A stretch of DNA of 7,958 nucleotides from Planctomycetota bacterium (GCA_021828925.1 JAJZCT010000134.1:1-7958); one strand, 5' to 3'; shown: positions 1-7,275, counted from the stretch's first letter. Made by a program: numbers and translations. The notes: generated from the sequence alone by a model not told the origin.

Positions 1-2
1 AG

Positions 3-62
3 CGGGGTCGCGGGCGGTTGCTTGTTATGAAGGATGCCGCGGGCGATCTTCCGGCTCAATAG
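3..62 (+). CDS. Possible C-terminal tail of an upstream gene (partial)
   Basis: The frame beginning at base 3 is open from the window edge to a TAG at 60-62 and reads 19 codons ending in MKDAAGDLPAQ. Its codons resemble those of the downstream genes, which suggests it may be the tail of a real upstream gene. A second frame, from base 2 to a TGA at 119-121, is also open and would give an ATGA overlap with the next start, but it uses several rare-looking codons (ATA, AGA, GGA, TCA). Neither can be recognised as a family. The call rests on openness and codon look only, so confidence is low. Confidence 0.22.
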   Translation, partial: RGRGRLLVMKDAAGDLPAQ

Positions 63-117
63 TTCCGCTTGTGGCGGCCATTTTTCCCGTCTATCATAGA
101 TGCAACGAGAGGCGGTC

Positions 118-1731
118 ATGAATATGCGTTGTGGGAACGGCTTTGGGAAGTTTGGCGCTGGACCGCAGGGGGCCTTCAGATGCAGCATGCTGTGCACTAT
201 CGTGCTGGGATTGATCTTATGCCTGCCGATACTTGTGCGCGGTCAAAGTGTGATTTCACACGCACTCGCCTCCAAGCCGCTTGAGACCGCGGAGCATCGC
301 CACGCCGCCATTATCACCATCACCGGTTCGGTTGATCGCATAACACGGGTCAGCGTGCAACGGCGTATTGCAACTGCATTGAAACGTAAAAGTTCCATAT
401 TGATTTTTCAAATCAATTCACGCACCGGGCAACTCCGTGAGGCTTTAAAAATTGCCGCGCTAATCCGGCATTCTCATGTCGCCACGGTCGCCTGGGTTAA
501 CAGAGCGGCAGTCGGGCCGGCGGCTATTATTGCGGCGGCATGTACCAAGGTCATCATGTCGGGTAATGCCGCATGGGGGGACGGACAAAGCTTCGCCCTT
601 AGGGGGGCCGATGCCGCAAAAATTGCCGCTAATCCGATGGCCGAGGTCTCATCGCCGGCACTTGCGTCTTTGCAGAAAGACCATGCGAATCATCCTGAGC
701 TGATTCTTGCAGGAATGATGGATCGCAAGATACAAATTGCTTCAGTGGTTAACAAAATGACCGGAGAAACGCGGTTTGTGTTGCCGCAAGAACGCGCCCG
801 ATTAATGCGATTGACCACGGCCGTTCCCGGCCATGCCGCGGTTCATCCGTGGGTCTACGTTAAACGCGTCAAGCACGCGGGTACGCTGCTGACACTGGGC
901 GCGCGGGAGGCGGTGCAAATGGGCGCGGCAGCCGCGGTCATCCATGATCCGGAAAGTCTGCCTGCCATGTTGAACATTACTGCGTCGAAAATTCCCGTAA
1001 TGCGTCTGGATTTTCTGGAAAAAGCGTCGCGTTTTTGTTCGCGTTTTCAGGTCCGGTTTTTTTTGCTGATTATTATGCTGGTCTGCGGGTACATCGAATT
1101 CAGCCACCCGGGCCTGATGATTCCCGGATTGATCGGCTTGGCGGCCTTGGCGCTATTTCTTGGCGGCCCCATGCTCACGGGCCTGGCCAATTGGTGGGAG
1201 GTGGGCATTATATTTCTGGGAATTGTGATTATCGCCTTGGACTTTATCCATTTTGGCGGTTTGGGGCTGCTGGCCATTCCGGGATTTATTTTGGCCATTA
1301 CCGGTATGATCGCATCCTTCGTTCCCATGGGTGCCTCGACGGTTGGGGCGGAAAAGGCCTTTCAAACCGGCCTGGGGGTGGTAACTTTGGCAATCATTGC
1401 CGCGGGATTGATCATTGCCTTGTTAATCAGGTATCTGGACATTACGCCGGGCTTTCGGCGATTGCAATTAAGGCCAGTGTCCGCGTCGCTGCGCCATGAC
1501 ACGTCGCCGGAGGCGCTGGGCGATCTGTTATTTGTCGGGGCGGTCGGGCGGGCGGTCTCGGAGCTGCGGCCGTCGGGAAAAGCGCGGTTTGATAATCATC
1601 TGGTAACCGTGGTTTCACGCAATGAATTTATCGCGCCTGAGTTGCCGGTGGAGATTGTGGAAATACGCGAAAATCAGATTATCGTGCAGAAAATATCGGA
1701 TGATGGCGCGCCGGTTGAAGTGGCGCTTTAG
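118..1731 (+). CDS. Long NfeD-family membrane protein (ClpP-like domain plus OB domain), catalytic serine apparently lost
   Basis: This 537-residue protein has the layout of long NfeD (membrane-bound ClpP-class serine protease) proteins. An N-terminal signal peptide or anchor (about residues 22-42) is followed by a ClpP/crotonase-like extracytoplasmic domain (about 62-290). Four or five hydrophobic segments follow (about 312-326, 333-350, 361-376, 384-403, 418-438), then a C-terminal OB-fold NfeD domain (about 466-526) with the typical LRPSGKARF signature. Family members are thought to work with flotillin-like proteins in membrane quality control. In the active-site stretch the family usually has Ser-Ala-Gly, whereas this protein reads AVGPAA at 131-136, placing Gly133 where the nucleophile should be. 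The later GNAAWGD at 149-155 keeps the alignment in register. It may therefore be a non-proteolytic homologue. The start at 118 is chosen because GAGAGG lies 5 bases upstream; the ATG at 100 has no ribosome binding site. The short NfeD gene follows after 12 bases. Confidence 0.85.
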   Translation: MNMRCGNGFGKFGAGPQGAFRCSMLCTIVLGLILCLPILVRGQSVISHALASKPLETAEHRHAAIITITGSVDRITRVSVQRRIATALKRKSSILIFQINSRTGQLREALKIAALIRHSHVATVAWVNRAAVGPAAIIAAACTKVIMSGNAAWGDGQSFALRGADAAKIAANPMAEVSSPALASLQKDHANHPELILAGMMDRKIQIASVVNKMTGETRFVLPQERARLMRLTTAVPGHAAVHPWVYVKRVKHAGTLLTLGAREAVQMGAAAAVIHDPESLPAMLNITASKIPVMRLDFLEKASRFCSRFQVRFFLLIIMLVCGYIEFSHPGLMIPGLIGLAALALFLGGPMLTGLANWWEVGIIFLGIVIIALDFIHFGGLGLLAIPGFILAITGMIASFVPMGASTVGAEKAFQTGLGVVTLAIIAAGLIIALLIRYLDITPGFRRLQLRPVSASLRHDTSPEALGDLLFVGAVGRAVSELRPSGKARFDNHLVTVVSRNEFIAPELPVEIVEIRENQIIVQKISDDGAPVEVAL

Positions 1732-1743
1732 GACTGAACTGTG

Positions 1744-2238
1744 ATGAATTTCGACCTTCTGATGGCCTGCATTCTTCTGTTTGTTGGCGGCTTTATTTGT
1801 CTGCTGGCGGAACTGGTGGTTCCGGCACACGGCTTTATGGCGATTCTGGCGGCCGCGTTTGCTATTTCCGGGATGATTTTAAGTTTTATAGTTGGGCCGA
1901 CCTTTGGCATGGTTTGCGCCTTAGTTCTTTTGGTGCTGACTCCTTTGGTGATCACCGGATTTGTGAAGTATTATCCCCACAGTCCCGTTGGCCGCCGCGT
2001 GCTGTTGCGGGGGCCTAATCCGCAGAAGGTAAATGCGGTTTCCAAAGATCAGCAGATTGAATTGACTGCTTTGATCGGCCGCACCGGATCGGCGGTGACG
2101 ACCTTGCGCCCAGCGGGGACCGGCCTGATCGACAGCCACCGCATCGCGTGTATAAGTGAAGGCCCGATTATTGAAAAAGGCGCTCCGATTCGTGCCGTTG
2201 CGGTGTCCGGGGGCCAACTGGTGGTACAGGCAATCTGA
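1744..2238 (+). CDS. Short NfeD-family membrane protein
   Basis: This 164-residue protein has three hydrophobic segments (about residues 4-24, 31-50 and 54-74) followed by a soluble OB-fold domain (about 107-163). The domain carries IGRTGSAVTTLRPAG and IIEKGAPIRAV, the standard pattern of the C-terminal NfeD domain and close to the end of the preceding long NfeD protein. Short NfeD proteins lack the protease domain and are membrane partners of flotillin-like SPFH proteins in other bacteria. The gene lies 12 bases after the long NfeD gene, so the two are probably cotranscribed. An AGGA at 1730-1733, overlapping the upstream stop, serves as ribosome binding site for the ATG at 1744 or for an in-frame GTG at 1741 that would add one residue. 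No SPFH gene follows in the window, although one often does in related loci. Confidence 0.88.
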   Translation: MNFDLLMACILLFVGGFICLLAELVVPAHGFMAILAAAFAISGMILSFIVGPTFGMVCALVLLVLTPLVITGFVKYYPHSPVGRRVLLRGPNPQKVNAVSKDQQIELTALIGRTGSAVTTLRPAGTGLIDSHRIACISEGPIIEKGAPIRAVAVSGGQLVVQAI

Positions 2239-2336
2239 CAGTTAAATCGGCGATTGGTCATTTAGAGAGTTGTTGTCTCGCCCCTTATCCAGATCAAACC
2301 GTTTTCCTGGGACCGATCCGCGTGCCCCGCGTCATG

Positions 2337-2355
2337 GATAGGCTTTGAGCCTATC
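2337..2355. other. Perfect 8-bp inverted repeat (hairpin) in the intergenic gap
   Basis: GATAGGCT and AGCCTATC are exact reverse complements separated by TTG, giving an 8-bp stem with a 3-base loop. The hairpin sits about 100 bases after the short NfeD stop and 37 bases before the antiporter remnant. No run of T follows on the plus strand (ACGTAAAACC), so it is not a textbook intrinsic terminator. It could be a weak terminator for the NfeD pair, an operator dyad, or an RNA-processing hairpin in a leader. The rest of 2239-2391 shows no convincing promoter, small gene or RNA gene. Confidence 0.45.
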
Positions 2356-2391
2356 ACGTAAAACCATTTTGCAATTTACCTTGCTTGCGCC

Positions 2392-2910
2392 ATGATGGCG
2401 AAAATGAAAAACGGGCTGCCACTCATTCGCGTTCATCGGGCTTATCCACGCGTGCTGCGCGCTGCAAACGACAGTACTGAGTTATTCGCCCCTCGGCTGG
2501 TTATTGTGGGGAGTGCTTTGGGAATCGCGGCGCTGGTTTATCTGGGGCGGTTACTACTGCATAGCACGTCCGGTACTCCGCCAATATCCATTGGGCTGCC
2601 GTGGCTGATCCCCTTTGTGGTACTGCTGGCGGGGATCGCTTTTATCCCCGGCATTTTCCCGCTCTGGTGGGAAAAGTTTTACGCGTGGTTCTGCCTGGGC
2701 GTGAGTGTCCTGGCGGCAATGGCGTATTTATCGCGATTCCATCGCGCCGCTGGGGCGGAATTATCGGAAAGCCTGGCGACGTATTGTGATTTTATTGTGT
2801 TGCTCTCGGCGCTATTTATTATCGCATCGGGCATTTTTATACGCGTCAAAGCGCCCGCCACGGTGCGTCTGAACGTGCTGTTACTTGTCTGGCTTATGTT
2901 TTTTCGCTAA
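2392..2910 (+). pseudogene. N-terminal remnant of a sodium:proton antiporter (NhaD/CitM-like)
   Basis: The frame gives 172 residues with hydrophobic segments at about 35-53, 70-90, 95-113, 132-150 and 158-170. Residues 70-165 read like the start of bacterial sodium:proton antiporters of the citrate-transporter/NhaD type: PWLIPFVVLLAGIAFIPG, then the WWEKFYAW stretch, then a CDFIVLLSALFIIASGIF stretch. In that family a segment resembling GTP-x-LNTLLLLIGAVLAS follows and the protein runs to roughly 400-450 residues. Here the match fades after ATVRLNVLLL (residues 156-165) and a stop comes seven residues later, so the transport core is missing. No ribosome binding site precedes the ATGs at 2392, 2395 or 2404, which also suggests decay. 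pabB starts 38 bases after the stop, so the deletion probably removed everything between. Alternatively it could be an intact small membrane protein of unknown role. The family call comes from remembered patterns, not from a search. Confidence 0.6.
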
Positions 2911-2948
2911 GGGGGCACCACAAGCATGAAACCTTCGAGGTCGCTTTA

Positions 2949-4361
2949 ATGACTGACTGCAAACTCACCGTCCAAAGTCGCACTGCTGACGGCCGCGTTG
3001 ATCCTATGCGGCTGCTGGGTGCGTTGGCTGGGCAGAGTGGGGACATCGCGATGCTGCACAGCGGACCTGGGGGGCACGTAGTCCTGGCGGTCAACGTGAT
3101 TTCCGGCGTGCAAATGACTGCGGAGCATGGGGAGATCAAATTGCGCTGCGCCGGGCTGGCGGCGCGTGGCCACGCTAACGGAGACGTTTCAATCACGCCG
3201 TCCACGGCCTGGCAACGCTGGCAGGATAATATCACCACGATTTCATTTTCCCAGCCGCCGCCGGATCGCATCGGATGGATCGGTTGGTTCAGTTACGAAT
3301 CCGGCGTGATGGCGGAACTGCCCCAGTTGTATGACTCGCCGGAGGGAGATTTTCCCCTGGCGCATTGGCAGCTCTTTGAACGCTATTTTGTTTTGGATTC
3401 CTCTAAGCAGCAATGGCTTTTGGTGGCGTTGCACCCGGACGCCCGCGACGCGGAAAATGTCATCGGGCAAATGCAAGGCCAGTTGAACGCCGCCAACTCC
3501 TGCGATGCATCGGTGGATGCTCCGGTGAAAGCTACAAGCCTGCAGCATCCTGATGGCTCCGCGTTCAAGGCGGCGGTGCGCCGATGCAAAGAATACATTG
3601 CCGCCGGGGATATTTATCAGGCCAATATATCCGCCGTCTGGACCGCCCGGATTGCCCAACCGGGATACCAAGTTTTTGGGCGTCTGGCGGAAAAAAACCC
3701 GGCACAGTTTGCCGCGTTTTTACGTTATGGGAAAGACGAAATTATTTCCGCATCGCCGGAATTATTTCTGCAACGCACTGGAGAGATACTTGAAACTCGC
3801 CCCATCAAAGGTACCCGCCGGCGTCTCTGTGGCGATGCTGTTGCCGATCAGTACCGCTGTGACGAACTGCTGCACAGTGAAAAAGATCGCTCGGAACTGG
3901 CGATGATTGTGGATTTGCTAAGGAATGATCTGGGACGCGTGTGCACCAGCGTGTGCGTGGAAAAAGTCCGGCAAATTGAAAAATTGCCCGCGCTCTGGCA
4001 TACGCATGGGGTGATCACGGGTAAACTACCTCCCCATGTGGGTAAACGGTGGGATGAAATCATCACGGCTATGTGCCCCGGCGGCTCCATTACCGGAGTG
4101 CCTAAAATTAGAGCGATGGAGATTATCCGGGAACTGGAAAATCAGCAGCGCGGCATATATTGCGGCAACATCGGTTGGATCAGTCCGACTGGTGACGGTG
4201 CATTGAATATTGCCATTCGCACCATCCATATTGCCAATAGCATTGCAACGTTTCGTTCCGGCGCTGGTATTACCGCCGACAGCAACCCGGATGACGAATA
4301 TGCGGAAATCCTCGCCAAAGCGTCGGCGTTAATGTGTGCATTAACAGGAGAAATGTTATGA
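2949..4361 (+). CDS. pabB: Aminodeoxychorismate synthase component I (PabB)
   Basis: This 470-residue chorismate-binding enzyme would convert chorismate and glutamine-derived ammonia to 4-amino-4-deoxychorismate in the cytoplasm, the first step to p-aminobenzoate and folate. It has the normal length of the family. The N-terminal half includes GWIGWFSYESG (109-119). The catalytic half shows GDIYQANIS (220-228), ASPELFL (268-274), PIKGTRRR (285-292), SEKDRSELAMIVDLLRNDLG (310-329), CPGGSITGVPK (376-386) and GAGITADSNPDDEYAE (438-453). Lys287 in PIKGT is the nucleophile that marks PabB; anthranilate synthase TrpE has PIAGT there. The ATG at 2949 has GAGG at 2937-2940. No glutaminase partner (PabA) or lyase (PabC) is in the window. 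Its stop overlaps the next start as ATGA (4358-4361), so it is translationally coupled to the methyltransferase and is probably the first gene of the four-gene operon. Confidence 0.92.
   Translation: MTDCKLTVQSRTADGRVDPMRLLGALAGQSGDIAMLHSGPGGHVVLAVNVISGVQMTAEHGEIKLRCAGLAARGHANGDVSITPSTAWQRWQDNITTISFSQPPPDRIGWIGWFSYESGVMAELPQLYDSPEGDFPLAHWQLFERYFVLDSSKQQWLLVALHPDARDAENVIGQMQGQLNAANSCDASVDAPVKATSLQHPDGSAFKAAVRRCKEYIAAGDIYQANISAVWTARIAQPGYQVFGRLAEKNPAQFAAFLRYGKDEIISASPELFLQRTGEILETRPIKGTRRRLCGDAVADQYRCDELLHSEKDRSELAMIVDLLRNDLGRVCTSVCVEKVRQIEKLPALWHTHGVITGKLPPHVGKRWDEIITAMCPGGSITGVPKIRAMEIIRELENQQRGIYCGNIGWISPTGDGALNIAIRTIHIANSIATFRSGAGITADSNPDDEYAEILAKASALMCALTGEML
4346..4350 (+). promoter_or_regulatory. 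Ribosome binding site of the methyltransferase, inside pabB
   Basis: AGGAG lies inside the last codons of pabB, 7 bases before the ATG at 4358, which overlaps the pabB TGA as ATGA. It decides the start: the in-frame GTG at 4334 would add eight residues but has no such site in front of it. Confidence 0.75.
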
Positions 4362-5044
4362 AGCAGAGGCGCGTACCAGAGATTATGGATTCTTCGGACA
4401 TTTCTCCAGAAAGTCACCACCGTGCTTTGGCCGCGCTGGAACGCATTAATCACTGGAGTGACAGTGCTGGAATTGTGTGGCGTGAAATTCATCCGATGGT
4501 TAAAAACGAGGGGGTGTTACGCGTCTTGGATATCGCCACGGGTGGGGGAGATGTCCCGGTTGCTCTGTGGAAACTGGCTCATCAGGCAGGGGTAAAATTG
4601 GAGATCGCCGGCTGTGATAAAAGCTCGATTGCCATTGCCCATGCCAAAATTAACGCGGAAAAACAGGGTGCCGCAATCGACTGGTTTATCTGGGATCTTT
4701 TTACGGACCCGGTTCCGCAAGGCTATGATATCATTATGAGTTCTTTGTTTATGCATCATCTGGATTCTTCACAGGCCGTCGGGTTCTTGAAAAAATTGGC
4801 CGGGGGGGCCGGGAAGCGGTTGATCGTCAATGATCTAAGGCGCTCCACCACCGGATGGCTCCTGGCATCCGGCGCTGCATGTTTTTTGGGTTCGCGTGTG
4901 GTGTGGGTGGACGGCCCGAGATCCGTTCGAGCCGCGTACACCATGGCGGAAAGTGCGGACTTGGCAGCACAAGCGGGTTTAAAAGATGTCAAAATTGAAC
5001 CGCGCTTTCCATTTCGCTTTGTCTTGTCCTGGAGTCGGACATGA
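4358..5044 (+). CDS. Class I SAM-dependent methyltransferase of the type III PKS cluster
   Basis: This 228-residue cytoplasmic enzyme has a class I methyltransferase fold. Motif I is VLDIATGGGDVP (56-67), the acidic residue after strand 2 is Asp87 in AGCDKSS, and a further Asp113 follows. Then come SSLFMHHLD (128-136) and VNDLRRS (157-163). The C-terminal part, with VDGPRSVRAAYT (184-195), is the pattern I associate with methyltransferases encoded next to a type III polyketide synthase and an FAD oxidoreductase. The probable job is O- or C-methylation of the polyketide product, but the substrate cannot be read from sequence. It begins inside pabB (ATGA overlap) and its own TGA overlaps the next ATG in the same way (5041-5044), so the three genes are translationally coupled. 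A quinone-type methyltransferase such as UbiE is the main alternative; the neighbours argue against it. Confidence 0.82.
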   Translation: MKQRRVPEIMDSSDISPESHHRALAALERINHWSDSAGIVWREIHPMVKNEGVLRVLDIATGGGDVPVALWKLAHQAGVKLEIAGCDKSSIAIAHAKINAEKQGAAIDWFIWDLFTDPVPQGYDIIMSSLFMHHLDSSQAVGFLKKLAGGAGKRLIVNDLRRSTTGWLLASGAACFLGSRVVWVDGPRSVRAAYTMAESADLAAQAGLKDVKIEPRFPFRFVLSWSRT

Positions 5045-6186
5045 TTTGCTTTTCCGCGGCCGGGGATGCTGGTCGCCTGTGGGATGTATTGGTGGTGGGG
5101 GCCGGTGTGGCGGGCGCGATGGCAGCTCATGGTGCCGCGCAGCGGGGATTAAGTGTGATGTTAATTGATAAGGCGGCGTTTCCACGCGGCAAAGCGTGCG
5201 GGTGTTGTTTGAATCAGGCGGCAGTGAAGTTGCTTGAAGAGGCACAATTTAATATCCGCGATTTAGGTGCCACGCCGATTGATCGGTTTTTTTTGGCTTG
5301 TGGTGGTACCACGGCCAAAATACCCATCCCCAGCGGATTGGCAATTTCGCGCGAGGTGTTGGATATGGCATTAATTAACCATGCACAGAAAGCTGGAGCC
5401 GCTTTTATGCCGCGCACCACGGCGCAGGTCACTGCCAGTTTTTCTACCCACCGAGAAGTATCTGTCGCGCAGGAGGGCATAGTTTCCTCGTTGCGAGCTA
5501 AAATCGTGCTGGTTGCGGATGGACTGGGCGGGCGGTTGCTCCGTGACGATGACGGGTTGCAAATTGCGGCAAATTCGCGCGTGGGTATTGCCGGGACGCT
5601 TGAATATCCCGCCAGAGACTACGCTCCCGGAATCATCTACATGGCCTGTGGAAAAAGGGGATACGCCGGGATGGTCACTGTGGAAAACCAGAGGCTGCAT
5701 ATCGCCGCCGCACTGGATGTTCACGCCGCACGTGACGCCGCGGGGGCAGGCAACGCCTTGGCTGAAATAATCCGAGATTCGGGATTGCCGGTACCCGCGG
5801 GCCTTCCGACATGCCGCTGGCATGGTGCACCGGCGCTTACACGCCGTCGGAGCCGACTTTTTGAAGAGCGGCTTTTTATTCTTGGTGATTCGGCCGGATA
5901 TGTTGAACCCTTTTCCGGAGAGGGAATGGCCTGGGCCTTAGCCGGTGCCAAGCGAATCCTGCCGCTCGTTGAGCAAGCCGTTCAGGCCTGGCGCGAGGAA
6001 CTCGGGCCGCAATGGCAGCAGCAGTTCCGTGATCTAATCGGACCGCGGCAGCGAATCTGCCGAGCGGCGACTATATTGTTGCGGAATCGGGGCGTCACGC
6101 GATTGGCGGTTGAGGCGCTTAAAATTTCGCCGGCACTGGCCGGCCCGCTGGTTCGGCAGATGAATCGGCCTATAGCTATGGCTTAA
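5041..6186 (+). CDS. FAD-dependent oxidoreductase, geranylgeranyl-reductase type
   Basis: This 381-residue flavoprotein has a Rossmann dinucleotide-binding motif GAGVAG at 20-25 and an acidic end of strand 2 at Asp43 (LID). The second FAD-binding site, LFILGDSAGYVEPFSGEGMAWALAGA, spans about 278-303 with Asp283. This GD motif, the PRGKACG stretch (48-54) and the overall length fit the family of geranylgeranyl reductases and PHBH-fold monooxygenases. In the context of a type III polyketide synthase it probably hydroxylates, oxidises or reduces the polyketide. Residues 53-56 read CGCC, with three cysteines in four residues, near the position where reductases of this family carry a single CG. 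The ATG at 5041 overlaps the methyltransferase stop and has GGAG at 5031-5034. The synthase gene follows 13 bases after its stop. Confidence 0.82.
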   Translation: MICFSAAGDAGRLWDVLVVGAGVAGAMAAHGAAQRGLSVMLIDKAAFPRGKACGCCLNQAAVKLLEEAQFNIRDLGATPIDRFFLACGGTTAKIPIPSGLAISREVLDMALINHAQKAGAAFMPRTTAQVTASFSTHREVSVAQEGIVSSLRAKIVLVADGLGGRLLRDDDGLQIAANSRVGIAGTLEYPARDYAPGIIYMACGKRGYAGMVTVENQRLHIAAALDVHAARDAAGAGNALAEIIRDSGLPVPAGLPTCRWHGAPALTRRRSRLFEERLFILGDSAGYVEPFSGEGMAWALAGAKRILPLVEQAVQAWREELGPQWQQQFRDLIGPRQRICRAATILLRNRGVTRLAVEALKISPALAGPLVRQMNRPIAMA

Positions 6187-6199
6187 TTGTGGAGTTCAG

Positions 6200-7270
6200 A
6201 TGGGTTTGCATATCACCGCTCTGGGGACGGCGCTGCCGGATTACGGTATCAGTCAGGAGAAGGCGTGCGCTATTGCCCAAAAGGGTCTCACGGAAAAGCA
6301 GTCCCGCCTTCTGGCCACGATTTATCGAAAAACCAGCATTAAACGCCGCCATACTGTGCTGTTGGATGGGGAGAATGGTGCCACGCCGTTTTATGAGGTC
6401 TCGGATACTTCTTTCTCCGCGGGGCCGGGCACCAGGCAGCGCATGGATCGCTATGCGGCCGAGGCCGTTCCTCTGGCGATTCGTGCCTCACAAGCCGCCT
6501 TGAGCAACGCACGCTGTGGGCCAGCCTCCGTGACTCATCTGATAACGGTCTCGTGTACCGGATTTTTTTCACCCGGAGTGGATAGCGAAATTATAGAAAC
6601 CTTGCAATTATCCCGGTCAGTTAGCCGGGTGAATATCGGTTTTATGGGGTGCCACGCGGCGCTTAATGCCTTGCAGGTGGCGCTGGCCATTGCCAACGCG
6701 CAGGCGGATGCGACGGTTTTATTATGTGCCACGGAATTATGCAGCCTCCATTTTCAACAAGGCTGGAATACTGACAATGTATTGCCCAATGCGTTATTTG
6801 CCGACGGTTCCGCGGCGATTGTGGGAAAGGCTGCCGCGCCGGGCGAACGCTGGACCTGCCAAGCCACCGGCTCATATCTATTGCCCGAATCCAATGCGGA
6901 TATGACATGGCGCATCGGCGACCATGGTTTTCAGATGACTCTTTCGCGGCGCGTGCCGACGTTAATCGCAGAAAACCTCAGACCCTGGCTGGAGCAATTC
7001 CTGGCGAAGCAAAATCTGACTACTTCGGATATCGGTTCCTGGGCGGTTCATCCCGGCGGACCGGGCATTCTGGATGCCGTCAGCACCAGCCTGAGTTTGC
7101 CTGCTGCCGCATTGGATGTTTCCCGTGCGGTGCTGGCTGACTGCGGCAACATGTCCTCGCCGACGATCCTGTTTATTGTGGAGCGTCTGCGGCAAAAGTC
7201 GGCACCGCTACCGTGCATGATGCTGGCCTTCGGCCCCGGCCTGGCCATCGAAGTCGTCTTGTTGATTTAA
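6200..7270 (+). CDS. Type III polyketide synthase (chalcone/stilbene synthase-like)
   Basis: This 356-residue thiolase-fold enzyme would extend an acyl-CoA starter with malonyl-CoA and cyclise the chain to a resorcinol, pyrone or related ring. The catalytic triad is visible: Cys151 in GFMGCHAALNAL, His284 in WAVHPGGPGIL, and Asn317 in ADCGNMSSPT. ALFADGSAA (198-206) places a phenylalanine (Phe200) where chalcone synthase has its gatekeeper Phe215. The second gatekeeper (Phe265) appears to be Met246 in HGFQMTLSRRVP, consistent with a wider pocket or another starter. The usual C-terminal GFGPG reads AFGPG (343-347). The length is close to the family norm. FabH-type ketosynthases share the Cys-His-Asn set but lack this HPGGP context. 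The ATG has GGAG at 6191-6194. It is the last gene of the operon with pabB, the methyltransferase and the oxidoreductase. Starter and product are unknown. Confidence 0.9.
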   Translation: MGLHITALGTALPDYGISQEKACAIAQKGLTEKQSRLLATIYRKTSIKRRHTVLLDGENGATPFYEVSDTSFSAGPGTRQRMDRYAAEAVPLAIRASQAALSNARCGPASVTHLITVSCTGFFSPGVDSEIIETLQLSRSVSRVNIGFMGCHAALNALQVALAIANAQADATVLLCATELCSLHFQQGWNTDNVLPNALFADGSAAIVGKAAAPGERWTCQATGSYLLPESNADMTWRIGDHGFQMTLSRRVPTLIAENLRPWLEQFLAKQNLTTSDIGSWAVHPGGPGILDAVSTSLSLPAAALDVSRAVLADCGNMSSPTILFIVERLRQKSAPLPCMMLAFGPGLAIEVVLLI

Positions 7271-7275
7271 TTACC

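Noticed and set aside
100..117. ATG at 100 as the start of the long NfeD gene
   Set aside because: No ribosome binding site precedes it, whereas the ATG at 118 has GAGAGG 5 bases upstream.
1035..1499. 154-codon plus-strand open frame overlapping the long NfeD membrane region
   Set aside because: It is a shifted shadow of the NfeD reading frame, whose membrane segments and domain order are convincing.
3243..3671. 142-codon open frame on the minus strand inside pabB
   Set aside because: It is antisense to conserved PabB coding sequence and shows no recognisable protein pattern.
4334..4357. GTG at 4334 as the start of the methyltransferase
   Set aside because: It lacks a ribosome binding site, while the ATG at 4358 has AGGAG 7 bases upstream and a classic ATGA overlap.
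2949..4361. Anthranilate synthase component I (TrpE)
   Set aside because: The diagnostic motif reads PIKGT, with the lysine typical of PabB, rather than PIAGT.
5371..5823. 150-codon open frame on the minus strand inside the oxidoreductase gene
   Set aside because: It is antisense to a well-supported gene, has no family resemblance, and is rich in arginine, glycine and serine as expected for a shadow frame.
6200..7270. FabH-type beta-ketoacyl-ACP synthase III
   Set aside because: The HPGGPGIL context of the histidine, the GFMGCHAALNAL cysteine region, the C-terminal FGPG loop and the neighbours fit a type III polyketide synthase.
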